Positions 20,001 through 24,964 of a stretch of DNA of 33,212 nucleotides are shown in pieces. This stretch comes from PVC group bacterium (GTDB lineage: Bacteria > Verrucomicrobiota > Kiritimatiellia > SS1-B-03-39 > UBA6053): positions 1 through 33,212 of the forward strand of contig PXDP01000189.1 in NCBI GenBank assembly GCA_003565035.1. The letters run 5' to 3'. Position 1 is the first letter of the stretch. Every line of letters starts with the position of its first letter. The translations under genes were made by a program, and so were the position numbers. The notes beneath the pieces are model-generated. The model made no database searches. It was not told the DNA's origin and saw only the letters and a program-made list of their open reading frames with translations.

Positions 20001-20010
20001 GGAAAAATAA
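5023..20010 (+). CDS. Giant virion protein: predicted RNA polymerase with DEDDh exonuclease
   Basis: One uninterrupted 4,995-codon frame with an AAGGAGGAG ribosome binding site. N-terminal part: soluble region (1-285), then Gly/Ala-rich hydrophobic stretches (about 301-341, 387-445, 545-570) like those of phage ejection proteins. Middle: DEDDh exonuclease (about 2267-2460) and an RNA-polymerase beta'-like barrel with DFDGD at 2854-2858, both listed separately. C-terminal part: long helical region, a hydrophobic segment (about 4594-4614) and a Tyr/Gly/Arg-rich tail. The gene lies just upstream of terminase, so a late virion protein is likely. N4 and crAss-like phages also package giant RNA polymerases; by analogy this one would be injected to transcribe early genes. 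The first third is clearly GC-richer than the rest. No protease, lysozyme or zinc motif was found. High confidence in the gene, moderate in the polymerase role. Confidence 0.85.
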   Translation: MDEKRFDLEDKPRASSMLDDEIRRLKEQNTYDDSVKTAQEEAAEAFVLNVTPQEAGPLERKQVITDDIAKQFHTIKQEFGSYTNYYKQNNNQHFPGYEAIGAEYLNKEHKDREYAEYVETGIITEEEFLRKHYVGDILKDAGHNVTSRAYWYNKLMSGDGTSPLTNKYTMHKAYEVARGMYEAQSIAQAHKRAQEGTLELSAESLFGEKITGEDFARLFGVPEGSDPDELLRSYKQLGYIATEMEEAIAPILQDADGTVYGYLHRSGVLYSVGEDDEAYRAMYDEANNVQYLRAQGGEIRGGLVTFADSLLAGAVNFVGTLGQIIGTGVWGIGSLAVEAADKEKSLGEGFMNAYSVIEAFKHGEDLHRLTSSKFVDLSGEWNAMRVADGIAGLVGTVAGMKATFGASAALNAASRGAIAAGKGAGVKHLAWSGAQKASNVTMKMTGIYSGRWGGVSPSQVMNNPQMMGLQTAKGALAKKGGVATAKSATELLTQVRTASAKNHVALISTYGAKDFIDNAGYMLMRADLDDSFAATFGDTEEEQRSEIYRRAAGVAIFNMGVSAIFTGGIDDSPSRRMALFAGGRAQTDKAATKILSKYVSGERWRLFADFGADSIDNIVTMTLNQAVKQEGEGSPEAFIRSLNPHTIGMGLYMAGVTAKGSQRFALEAGGATLGRTKKEIDNYIDGRINSAKTPEERSSFNTIKQELQKTYQDVLSGKEVTIGSDTFKHVDDKGEPIKDMTIHASIAYVRQAETLFRAEEMRGFVNKGLDDVRLAVFRELDETTTRNLLAVERDLATMTKGILGEGAKPYFREMFKNIASGGTRTSNRKMISNIQNTLKISNEAVFSAAFGDITRDVTPTDLGKALDAGDTQRLTNGMEGVRLNTDIPEGELLATVIKHLFPEADVRVEVLEDKTYLGVADYSLHARADILNRVRDIALEVNSLRGATPELDLRKTLQSMYERRYGEDATSKSPIDARAANMRDLIQALVDSKLLTIDQAAELFGAAAAEGETKRLFQHEYLKNMTAGEKDIKLKDIKEANETLRLVNQFVHKNVGAKEVPESEIKAAKATLGQLYDNDGTLKPAVRHILNDKPQLEDFLLDMQKMIKEAELDPRVLPQLLNRLLATSSASYKEDPEITKTIGKFFTTEDPDSILRQVTANDDWEVNNVYIDVGSFSTKLMNNLHRGLLDYLSTPDNINKTVTDYLNTSDVKADTLGAKQLVMLDYIKQGLNASGTPYLKFTKDEAEGFARNMGYRSLADMNKHTGVFYYASSPFSIDVKLDRDSRIALDVQKHKIVTTDATPDELAKQLSNGVINLSGDDVINITRISGDVLTARSVDARGLEAEGLKTERTAFKSAIVAGKKGESDTMIVLNSPRYNVDFEDASYYKGTQLFDMLDKLNEGSVVSTFKDDVSFYKETIKKQLGKKTLGPKGIEKYFGADSPWDATVDSETITFKFNRAKYDKIKKSFNAGELNKTNIFKFLPSDLTEREVGKDYGNQAGYQIGSVPAIRSTILDFTKLITNWYDTTNNKVTGYKDITISNKKFVRDPEVFNNIKTMGVKVDDLIAELKSKLMVDKKRNAYVQDMLNRLEIAKAPKEYTNKLSDRVNKLLASQTIIDMLLKEDISDSLVKKINNMQAPKGSVSKELEEDKNIINIEDGEYQAAAQIFRNVELHPTIKDVTLKELQAAKDYLTNNKETHNKVESIDVGIGGLAIFKFGNSLKIPIEKLAKLTDEELTFLRELDPDIDKKRKEIIKEFYNITDEDLLKPSGAAPKLLDFTQVSKAQSFWKGFGHPEQIKQWAENHFNNKIFINKAKHYLFHNLNNTKMGENFDKDIFETMWKGLINLSDEFKHVINPKAIRSYNLDTEAGQKMFINHVGMTMKTLKDLINESMSLDDTGRVKRSAEDTDIFMDNLLKSAVTIVLNNKGGASYNQTKNAFLIDTVGTNAGKIILHSRNDSDFNAKIIMTKAEDLDGKILLSPKAGTYERFSVPEFGVHKINHGEGRLIKKRIEDVEMLGVLKRTTKDEFNKLSKPAIIARALEMPRTRESAVERVREAAHELGMSDKAFDKLMTSVSDIQEQFLDTSLRKVLIDRKIDETLPQAKSKHLKEIIDIFEFGIMSEDRKQYQSSFDAAPFKVFTTPDDVDYSFVIRDSKGTITSKIESRVMAVVDKLLDTKDKINIKEFEDGLKEEFGKNMYIAKEEGGKITPIPLDSSELKEIYKDMYTRAIVGNIIKPRGDKTEAFVISKMLDDSTNFSKQRKAKLPIENLEEYYSIDVETVLGKKFQIGTYREDDIRRVSASMKEFSDAEIKDLTDLVTKEVNIKKEIVARLNDPFLKKAYKDGVLDKEYEAWESALRSALLDKKKADFDPEILRIIKDEKLLGYNIKGFDADYLGVKWDDTKHFDLEDFAKQNLIGEKKLSLGALVKRFDVPTEDARAHDAGYDAEMVKRLIPYITKSLKESDVSLINNKFYNYIDDVSKKVGLPAKQIRDMILDYKKNSFNKTKTDASGKQSLPVPPHKYKAQNPYFTQILNRYLDLERKYTHTKTLRDIHNLTYNKTSDTLRQHIRQGGAKMYTQMFNYLASLSDNMLMGDNPIISSILKQAFVNPQSFGKEQWEDYLNPKNYLDFEKLSAALKKHNINKSAEEIKKEYHKASPVVDEKIKGILEGKGFNELEDIRETFMNSNANYLLTRTAEVVTALSNKLKLDARVANELFNRAISLYDKTIDDAGYTQGLHSMDALTKEFMDTIQNRLGKLKVKASYNLWGEAETKEVFGKMRDNKDLQADEIRLPKDVADKLNFQEIVDDMGNTHKVVLLTIDPAVIAGGSAIVLKAIVDPKTKYVQAHPNMAKQLQRDFDGDSVRLIANGDTKMAQFMYEIYRASNSALKRIEGTYRQLDKFITPKYKKDFVDADIDHIYKTVDVVSKDEWNKAHQANLNKINNIETIEGRRVEIEKIKSQDMYIVDDKNIFDEYTQVINATGKTFNKNPFSKLTEADIKNRNVNIALSKVAKQNHDSFTQHVGYLNKMHMPFNESVDKPLMSLYRKTLVLSDVETAQLKMAYHKAIESGKFDELEGIITKGYELTEDRKYFENFKDIATIKADIENKTFDGVDDFINAYHRGMQSYDEMLKANDTFNKKIVDAYAAYIKDNEDTLLHKEITNLSNAIKDLMEVNAHMHPDFLATKTTNPGYAVQFLSHALNLYDDRYNPLTGRTLKQVHSEYTKGLEKPARVLYVDMAKFGFTEDAMFMRSTFFNNHHMFKGHYHEVDPEWGSTNIKKGKLKTYVNIKGKEVKIPETRGDIDIIEKNGRYYINYAEADRSEIYKTAGIKTLGSVAPKGSLVEKLLINNKADIIRDIKLFDKKKGHVTNIKHEGQAEKGFITTEPTMFTVGNKTDRDKQHYGLSSNNFIQSFADGLEGLLLGKHFYRLNDTGDGLVKDNRDFVDMVNNIRDLTTRPSGSTSNAIGELDLLKLLYLSDLHEKVFGFRPENGDPENLMSLQGLGTRTSAGYIKKLSDTITQDKSLDTLLEEHYGDDPIVKRLFSPQVTDKIIKNTVGQSTIAEPDGAISKSTKLVDQTEGTLKSGQHFSDEDTSPRGVYPKTSFLEDVLGVKNYGNYKDDALRNIIPSNSLHRGTMTDGFIAAVDRRLPDPQQRDMYNIIAADEKAGREASINALTKNMNTEGAKRSIPVGDPDGFTKTRTDSLDYANYVGDKNTKKLFVGYGGIKGQAALYDLARQEGDWSKDDMSIERHFRPEADEYMNNFKSTTQVLDAEITKDGLNFKYNTEAEEPQRVEQLLSATKSKAFSARLFDELDQQKLAEFFVSDEIPSILRTPGDSLYQKVSAYLKANPLENMSDTMYKTKSEIWKTKLAIADTITTKEGETKYHIFKGNASLLEDDVKSNRALLTSSGLDEKSATSMKAGRVITMAQDAGNKFTDRAINLNIKLQMLVQSLEGKEDFVKYMKASWVESQRKGLQPLGEDAKAVMNSLGFKTYDEMKTWAKGFDANHKDLVNTYIAYTKEIIAHATELQRLQGEDFNSFLMIAPFRGAKENVKNKARATIKQGFKLWNKPEDLLFDHTIDDFFEATKSILSNIKKGYISEAFKAGLKSEGLLDNEKILNALLLKEDDFDSLIKEHVKTLSSVDSKALKDQLDQIASLIKTTDKSALLQARHSNIITTEHLTAVYKTIMQELDTLSRYSDLSEDDIKLNLSDPELKLGAEKLEATRALELKTQLAGFVGDIAKENPKIAEALFTKLSSAAASAGKHGALVDANGRPITERGAFGRLRPDSSEFIKQELKYKGENSLLFKINVIREAVKGNVYVGHGQLGKILNEEIYTKQTHAWLETLRKGGKTTQGLIMMNLLKLPIRMFSFSAFDIAMISTVDPKAVLKIPTTVRLLKAYYQSDGQYSTPELDAYFVQKGFDSLTARQRDVIVGEADAFSNMSPLAAPYRGMKDLSRYALDIQSDFGRLALYLSLRDRFDDATKNDFYGPAYYNKAQVDILKDMTPEEAERMGFKNKQGKLVTPKAADRKAYYIVEQLLGSPGNFPKIAKDLSGLLVFNTFPLAITRATKGYTSSILKSVGDSFKGDTRGLFQNTAPLGLGLAGTWLMYELIMNFIESLYGMEEDDVEDIKSKMLTPDPIGTLLLNTPTFNYNSFHPLMIMDEMLTRPIRDAMNQEDPDIPKSVDALIRLLNSNAISRANPFLKIPVEVLAQKDLFGSDIIDTKHSYNMFENTVRKVAGIPLGMGMSRALVEGYQLQKYNDNTAMQNILSSVESGIKNELNASRAYNKSRQNYYKGRGMISNYRATMREETEASWEAADLYNGEIKTNRFNSGYDREEYKVARGVLNKLIRQERPMSEIDAAILDLIDPYGKYKLSPDSVQAVINTLSLQARFEGLKDPDHFLSTLTDTERRQFEEGLLWEQQNFPLLSEISIGGNEPYKRTPYLNRHYGGYSNRYSGAGRVPYIKKGYYRSPYRDLERGEWNQVKVIGPSDKMGIWEK
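11821..12402 (+). other. Domain within giant protein: DEDDh 3'-5' exonuclease
   Basis: Residues about 2267-2460. Exo I motif SIDVET supplies D2275 and E2277. Exo II region LGYNIKGFDADYL supplies D2389 in the usual N...FD context. Exo III motif HDAGYD supplies H2438 and D2443 with correct HxAxxD spacing. All five residues of the DnaQ-like family are present in order and at family-like distances, so an active nuclease on DNA or RNA is predicted. It lies upstream of the polymerase-like barrel in the same polypeptide. A proofreading, RNA-trimming or host-DNA-degrading role are all possible. Confidence 0.85.
13375..15567 (+). other. Domain within giant protein: beta'-like RNA polymerase catalytic core
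   Basis: Residues about 2785-3515. In order: RLPKDVADKL (2788-2797), comparable to GLPKKMALEL of bacterial beta'; VVLLTIDP (2812-2819), comparable to VLLNRAP; QAHP (2842-2845), then eight residues, then DFDGD (2854-2858), the same spacing as QLHP-8-DFDGD in beta'. The three Asp of DFDGD would bind catalytic magnesium. Further on, GLSSNNFIQSF..G..GLLL (3398-3417) resembles the GLTPQEFFFH..GG.EGL region between bridge helix and trigger loop, and TRTSAGYIKKL (3499-3509) resembles the T..(S/T)GY..R(R/K)L trigger helix. The beta-like barrel with its two lysines was not confidently located upstream. Confidence 0.7.
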
Positions 20011-20025
20011 TAAGGAGGAGATCAC

Positions 20026-21600
20026 ATGGGCAAAACTCTAAATGTAATACCTAACTATAGACCCCATAAAAAGCAGGTGCTTCTACATAATGCACCTGTG
20101 TCATTTGATAGTTTATCCATTGTCTTATATGGGGGAACTCGTGGAGGAGGGAAGAGTGCAGGCATCTTAGCTGATGCCTTCCTTTTCTGCACCACATATC
20201 CAGGAGCTAAAGTATGTATTATTCGTGAAACGTTAGATGCTGTTAAGCAATCATTCTTAGATAAACTACCTACATTATTTCCACAAGAAATTGATGGTCA
20301 TAAGATATATGAGTATAGAGAAAAAAGCTCAAGCATCGTAGCACCACTATCCCGATCAGTTGTTTTTCCTAACGGCTCTTATATAACTTTTCAACGTGTT
20401 GCTAACTATGCTGAAGCAGAAGCAAAACAAGGTTGGGAGTTTCATTACTTAGCTATTGACGAAGTAACTAAGCAACAAGAAAAAGCAGTAATGTATTTAT
20501 TATCTACTGTTAGATCAGTTGAAGTAGATAATCCATATACCAAACAAAAACTTCAGATACCTACTAAAGTAGTATTCGGGTGTAACCCTGGAGGTGTTGG
20601 GCACAAGTGGGTTAAAGAAAAATACATTGATACAACTGTTACTAAGTATGACCCAGAAACAAATGCGCCTATTCAAACAAAAGATTATCAACAAACATTT
20701 AAAGACCCTGTAACTAAAAAAGATATTATATGTAATGTAAGATTCATACCAGCATCGTGGCGAGATAACCCATATCTTAGTGACGCGTATCTTATCCCTC
20801 TTAGTATGCAAACAGAAACTAAAAGGAAAATGGATATGGATGGTAACTGGGATATCGTAGCTGGTAAAATGTTTGAAGTATCTGAAGAACATATTGTCAG
20901 TAAGTTTGAAATTAGAGATATTCTAGAGAACCCTAAACTTATTAAAGATATTTACGTAACTATTGATTGGGGCTTTAGACCATCCTTTCATAGTGCTATC
21001 TGGGTAATGGTTTTACAAAACGGGAGATCCATTGCCTTTAAAGAAATATATGGGCAAGACTTAGTCTTTGAAGAATTTGTAGCGGAGATAAAACATATAT
21101 CTTCTTATTATGATATCACTAGCACACTCCTTCCTCATGATATGTTTAGACACGGAGACAACTATCGAAACAGTGAAGGTAAAATAATAGGAGAAACTAA
21201 AGCAGATGTCTTTGAATATCACGGTTTAAACCCTATACCTATTGAGTCTGGTAAAGGTACTGTTGACTTTAGGTATGATAAAATACATTCTTCTTTTGTA
21301 ATAAGAGATGAGGAAGATAATGAGTTTAGACACCTTATAGGTGAAAACGTAAGTAATTTACTTGATGAGTTAGAGCACGCTGTTCATGATGATAATGGTA
21401 CAGGACGTATCGCAGCTAGTTGTGCCGAGCATGCTATAGATGCTTATGGGTTGTTTCTAGTATTTTATAGCTCAGATATTGCACCTATTAGTTTAGAAGA
21501 TTATAAAGTAGACTTACGACCTCGCTTACAAAAAAGAATAGAAGACGAAGAAGAAGCACTTGATAGCGGGTACCACGACACCGATGCATATGATTTATAA
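20026..21600 (+). CDS. terL: Terminase large subunit (DNA-packaging ATPase/nuclease)
   Basis: 524 aa, a normal length. ATPase domain: Walker A GGTRGGGKS (36-44), Walker B YLAIDE (141-146), and a coupling-motif region FGCNPGG (about 184-190). Nuclease domain: RNase H-like acidic residues D314 (VTIDWG), D372 (LLPHD) and D472 (AIDAYG). It powers DNA translocation through the portal and cuts the concatemer. It starts behind AAGGAGGAG, 15 bases after the giant gene, so the two are probably cotranscribed. No small terminase subunit was recognised; one of the two short genes that follow could fill that role, but neither shows a DNA-binding motif. Confidence 0.95.
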   Translation: MGKTLNVIPNYRPHKKQVLLHNAPVSFDSLSIVLYGGTRGGGKSAGILADAFLFCTTYPGAKVCIIRETLDAVKQSFLDKLPTLFPQEIDGHKIYEYREKSSSIVAPLSRSVVFPNGSYITFQRVANYAEAEAKQGWEFHYLAIDEVTKQQEKAVMYLLSTVRSVEVDNPYTKQKLQIPTKVVFGCNPGGVGHKWVKEKYIDTTVTKYDPETNAPIQTKDYQQTFKDPVTKKDIICNVRFIPASWRDNPYLSDAYLIPLSMQTETKRKMDMDGNWDIVAGKMFEVSEEHIVSKFEIRDILENPKLIKDIYVTIDWGFRPSFHSAIWVMVLQNGRSIAFKEIYGQDLVFEEFVAEIKHISSYYDITSTLLPHDMFRHGDNYRNSEGKIIGETKADVFEYHGLNPIPIESGKGTVDFRYDKIHSSFVIRDEEDNEFRHLIGENVSNLLDELEHAVHDDNGTGRIAASCAEHAIDAYGLFLVFYSSDIAPISLEDYKVDLRPRLQKRIEDEEEALDSGYHDTDAYDL

Positions 21601-21604
21601 CCAA

Positions 21605-21633
21605 TTGAGTGTTTATTAATTATATGCTATAAT
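21605..21633 (+). promoter_or_regulatory. Strong host-type promoter for the structural genes
   Basis: TTGAGT (21605-21610), a 17-bp spacer, then TGC-TATAAT with a perfect -10 at 21628-21633 and an extended -10 TG. This is the best housekeeping-type promoter in the window. It would restart transcription after terminase for portal, scaffold and capsid. Confidence 0.75.
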
Positions 21634-21655
21634 AAAATGAAAGGAGGACTATTAC

Positions 21656-22093
21656 ATGAATAAAGTATTTTTAAAAGAAACACAAAAAGAGTTGGGTATT
21701 AGTTTACATACAGCTATTTGCCCAATAGGTTCAAGGATTTCTGGTAGTTTAAGAGCTGGAAACATTTGCGTAACATTCCCTCAAATTATGCCAGCACACA
21801 TTTTTATAAACAGAAATGTACTGCGGGATGCTTTACTACAAGAGCCTGAAAAAACTGAGAAGTTATTAAACATCCAAGTTATTGACTTAGTTAAAACTAC
21901 CCCAGTGCCTACAGAGAATAAAAAAGAAGTAGAGCCAGTAGTTGATGAACCCCTTATTGAAAAGAAAGAACCTATTATAGAAGAACCTGTAGTAGAAGAC
22001 ATGCCTCTTACTGTTGAAGTAATACATAAAGATATAACTAATTCAAAGAAAGAAGATAAACTTATAAACAAGCCAAAAAAAGGAGGGAAATAA
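21656..22093 (+). CDS. Hypothetical protein with acidic Pro/Glu-rich tail (145 aa)
   Basis: Starts with an AAAGGAGG site. Residues 1-85 form a small, probably folded domain (MNKVFLKETQKELGIS...GSRISGSLRAGNICVTFPQ). Residues 86-125 are a Glu/Pro/Val-rich linker (VEPVVDEPLIEKKEPIIEEP), and the end is lysine-rich (KPKKGGK). The position between terminase and portal, and high expression from the promoter just upstream, suggest a head-associated protein such as a decoration, head-completion or packaging accessory factor. Sequence alone does not identify it. Its stop codon overlaps the next start (TAATG). Confidence 0.7.
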   Translation: MNKVFLKETQKELGISLHTAICPIGSRISGSLRAGNICVTFPQIMPAHIFINRNVLRDALLQEPEKTEKLLNIQVIDLVKTTPVPTENKKEVEPVVDEPLIEKKEPIIEEPVVEDMPLTVEVIHKDITNSKKEDKLINKPKKGGK

Positions 22094-22326
22094 TGTTAGA
22101 AAATATTATAATTTTACTAAGCATAGGAATAACATTAATAGCCTTATGCTATATAATCATTAATCAAATGTTAATGTTAAATCAAGTTAACAAAAGAATG
22201 TTTGTATTAGCAGAAATAATGTTAGCACAAGTTGGTATAGATAAAGACCATACAGTCTTTACTGATAATGAAGAGTCAGAAGAACCTTTACCACCTACAC
22301 CCTATGATCCTCATGGAGTTGATTAA
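22093..22326 (+). CDS. Single-span membrane protein (77 aa)
   Basis: Overlaps the previous gene by one base (TAATG) and uses an AGGAGGG site in that gene's end. Residues 3-28 are hydrophobic (NIIILLSIGITLIALCYIII). A short amphipathic region follows, then an acidic proline-containing tail (DNEESEEPLPPTPYDPHG). The arrangement would fit a one-span holin or a membrane-associated assembly factor. It is an unusual position for a lysis gene, between terminase and portal. No function can be assigned. Confidence 0.65.
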   Translation: MLENIIILLSIGITLIALCYIIINQMLMLNQVNKRMFVLAEIMLAQVGIDKDHTVFTDNEESEEPLPPTPYDPHGVD

Positions 22327-22328
22327 TT

Positions 22329-24236
22329 ATGAAAGAAAAACCTACAAAGATGGTAGACTACATAGACCACTTTATACAAGATGCACAGCATAAAGCTCAA
22401 CCTTTTATTATATCGGGAATTTTAAATAGAGAATATTTAAAAGGTGCCCAACATAAAATGGTAGATCCACAGAAGATGGTTATAACTAATAAAGTTAATA
22501 CTCCTAATGTGTATTTGGAACGAAAGATATTTAATAAAATGTTGCCTATCTACCTTTCTAGGTATGGTATATTATCTGGGAGTAGACCTATTCCTGGATT
22601 TAAAGCAACTACAAATCAATCTCTATCTATTACAGGAGCACTAGAAGGAAACAATTTCATAACAGCTATTTCTAAAGAAATAGGATATAAAGAAAAATAT
22701 GATCAAGCTATAAAGCTTGGCGATGTTGATGGTATTGTATGGGTTAAGACTGGTATTGATTGGACTAAGGGAGATTTAATATCTACCAAAACTACCACTA
22801 ACGCAGAAACTGGAGAGAAAGTAGATATTAAAATTAACGAGGGGAGACCTTTTATTGATATTATTCCTATCCACGAAGTACTAATAGATAACTTTGCAAT
22901 AACCTCGCCGGATAAAATAAATGAATTAGTATATAGACGACCATACTCATGCGACTTTATAGAAAAGCGTTTTGGGTTTAGGCCACCTAAAGAAGATATA
23001 ACAGGTAACTTAACTACCCACCCTTATTATTTGGAATTAGGTTTTGGTATGCGACAAGGGAAAGACATGGAGTATGCTTATGTAGTAGAATATTACAAGA
23101 AACCAGACCCTCTTTATCCTAAAGGACGATACATTTTAAAAACAGGTAGTCATATATTACATGACGGTGTCTTACCTTTTGTAAATAAAATGGATGGGGA
23201 AAGAAAAATACCTTTTGTACCAATATCTTTAATGAATATACCCGGGCACATAATAAGCCCTACAGTATACAACCAAATTATTCCGATGCAAGATACATAT
23301 AACTCTGTTAAGAATAGATTATTAGAGTATATTAATCATATAGCTATTGGTCAATTATATTATTGGGAAGGCTCTTTAATTAATAAAGATAGCATAACTA
23401 ATAAACCTGGTAGAATGATAGGACTTAAGCGACATTCAAAAGCTCCACAACCTGTGGAGAAATCGCGTATAGGTTCAGAGATAGTTACATATCTAGAAGG
23501 CATCAGCTCTGATATGCTTATAACCGCAGGACTTTCTGAGTTACAGGCATATGGTATTAGTAAAAGTAATATGAGAACTGATGGTGTGGTTGATAAAATA
23601 TCAGAAAGCGATGATAATAAACTTACTAATGCTATAGATAATCTATCTATAGGGATTATAGAAATATTTAAACAACTCTTATATGTAGAAAAACAGCGAC
23701 GCAAAATATTGACAGAAGAGTATGGGGTTGCCAAAGCAGATAAGTATATGCTAAAATATAACTTAGATGAAGTAGACCCAGAAGAATTAGATATTGTAAA
23801 CAGAGAATATTTAAAAAACTCTGATATAATATTAGAGAAGAAAATAACACAAGCAGCTAGTCTTGGAGTATACAATCCTGAGTTAAACCTATCTTACAAA
23901 TCTAAATTAGAAATTTTAAATTCAGTAAATTGTGGATACTTACAAGATACTCTTGATCCTACACAACGTGTTAATTATGAATTAATACAGTGGGAACAAG
24001 AAGAGTTCTTAAACCTACGAGCACCTATCGTAGAAGAGTTCCAAGATCATGAACAACATATCGCGGAACATAATATTTTTAGGTTATCTCCTCTTTTGCA
24101 AAAGCTTAAGAGTAAAGATATAGATAGATATGATAAGGTAAGAGAGGCGCTGGACCATCATATCGGTAATCATCAACAATTAGTTGAGAACACAGCGCAC
24201 AACACAGATCTTGAAAATGCCAAGGCATATCTATAA
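22329..24236 (+). CDS. Portal protein
   Basis: 635 aa, in the size range of podovirus portals. Gene order (terminase, portal, scaffold, capsid) and sequence features support the call: an N-terminal helical region, a long mixed alpha/beta core, the segment IPMQDTYNSVKNRLLEYIN (about 318-336) typical of the portal stem helix region, and a charged helical C-terminus rich in His/Gln/Glu (EFQDHEQHIAEHN). The protein forms the dodecameric ring through which DNA enters and leaves, and joins head to tail. Its ribosome binding site is weak (GGAG, ten bases away), so translation probably depends on coupling with the preceding gene. Confidence 0.85.
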   Translation: MKEKPTKMVDYIDHFIQDAQHKAQPFIISGILNREYLKGAQHKMVDPQKMVITNKVNTPNVYLERKIFNKMLPIYLSRYGILSGSRPIPGFKATTNQSLSITGALEGNNFITAISKEIGYKEKYDQAIKLGDVDGIVWVKTGIDWTKGDLISTKTTTNAETGEKVDIKINEGRPFIDIIPIHEVLIDNFAITSPDKINELVYRRPYSCDFIEKRFGFRPPKEDITGNLTTHPYYLELGFGMRQGKDMEYAYVVEYYKKPDPLYPKGRYILKTGSHILHDGVLPFVNKMDGERKIPFVPISLMNIPGHIISPTVYNQIIPMQDTYNSVKNRLLEYINHIAIGQLYYWEGSLINKDSITNKPGRMIGLKRHSKAPQPVEKSRIGSEIVTYLEGISSDMLITAGLSELQAYGISKSNMRTDGVVDKISESDDNKLTNAIDNLSIGIIEIFKQLLYVEKQRRKILTEEYGVAKADKYMLKYNLDEVDPEELDIVNREYLKNSDIILEKKITQAASLGVYNPELNLSYKSKLEILNSVNCGYLQDTLDPTQRVNYELIQWEQEEFLNLRAPIVEEFQDHEQHIAEHNIFRLSPLLQKLKSKDIDRYDKVREALDHHIGNHQQLVENTAHNTDLENAKAYL

Positions 24237-24291
24237 TTACAGCCATTAGGCCAAGGATTATAAGTACAGCATATAAAAGGAGGGATCAATT

Positions 24292-24942
24292 ATGACTGTA
24301 GAAGAACTAGAGCAACAGCTCGCTGAGACACAGGCAAAGCTAGACGCTAGCGAAAAAACAAACAAAACACTAGAGGCTAACCAATCTAATCAAAACTCTT
24401 ACATCACTAAACTAGAAGAAACTAAAAGTGCATTGACTGAACAGATAAACTCTATTAAGAGTACTGCTAACTCGCCTGCACTTGATCCGAACATCACTGC
24501 TTACTTCAAGAAGAAATACGTAGAAGACTTTGAAAAAGATGGGATAGCAGAAATCATTAGTCGCGATACTAAGGGAGTATTTCCTAAGGTAGAAGCAGAG
24601 CTAAGAAGTTTCTTAAAGGCACATATGACCGAGAACAACGCATCACTTAAGTTTGTGTTAGACGCATATTCTCTAGTGTTAGGGAGAGCTTACGCTGACC
24701 CAGAACATGAGATTCATAAAGTAGATGAGCCTACTCCAACTGAAGGAGAACCAACAGAACCTCCAGCAGATAAAGGAGTTCCGTCTAACATACATGAACC
24801 TATTCCACCAACGCTAACTGATAGTGACCCAGCTTCTGGCAACCCAGTACCAAGACCTCAAGTTGAAGTACGGAATACAAAAGAAGCCTTTAAAGTATTT
24901 GAAGACAGATTATTTAAACAAGGTCAAGACAAGTATGAATAA
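24292..24942 (+). CDS. Capsid assembly scaffold protein
   Basis: 216 aa, directly before the major capsid gene and behind a strong AAAGGAGGG site. Residues 1-55 are a classic coiled coil (MTVEELEQQLAETQAKLDAS). A central helical region follows (about 65-135), then a disordered Pro/Glu-rich stretch (about 145-190) and a basic/acidic helical C-terminus (EAFKVFEDRLFKQGQDKYE) that would contact the coat protein. Coiled coil, low complexity and position are the usual signature of scaffolds; the sequence itself is poorly conserved between phages. Unlike the late genes around it, its codons are relatively balanced. Confidence 0.8.
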   Translation: MTVEELEQQLAETQAKLDASEKTNKTLEANQSNQNSYITKLEETKSALTEQINSIKSTANSPALDPNITAYFKKKYVEDFEKDGIAEIISRDTKGVFPKVEAELRSFLKAHMTENNASLKFVLDAYSLVLGRAYADPEHEIHKVDEPTPTEGEPTEPPADKGVPSNIHEPIPPTLTDSDPASGNPVPRPQVEVRNTKEAFKVFEDRLFKQGQDKYE

Positions 24943-24964
24943 TACTTAAAGGAGGTAAAGTAAA

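Noticed and set aside
5023..20010. Zinc metallopeptidase or lysozyme domain in the giant protein
   Set aside because: No HExxH motif and no convincing lytic-transglycosylase or muramidase signature was found in the translated sequence.
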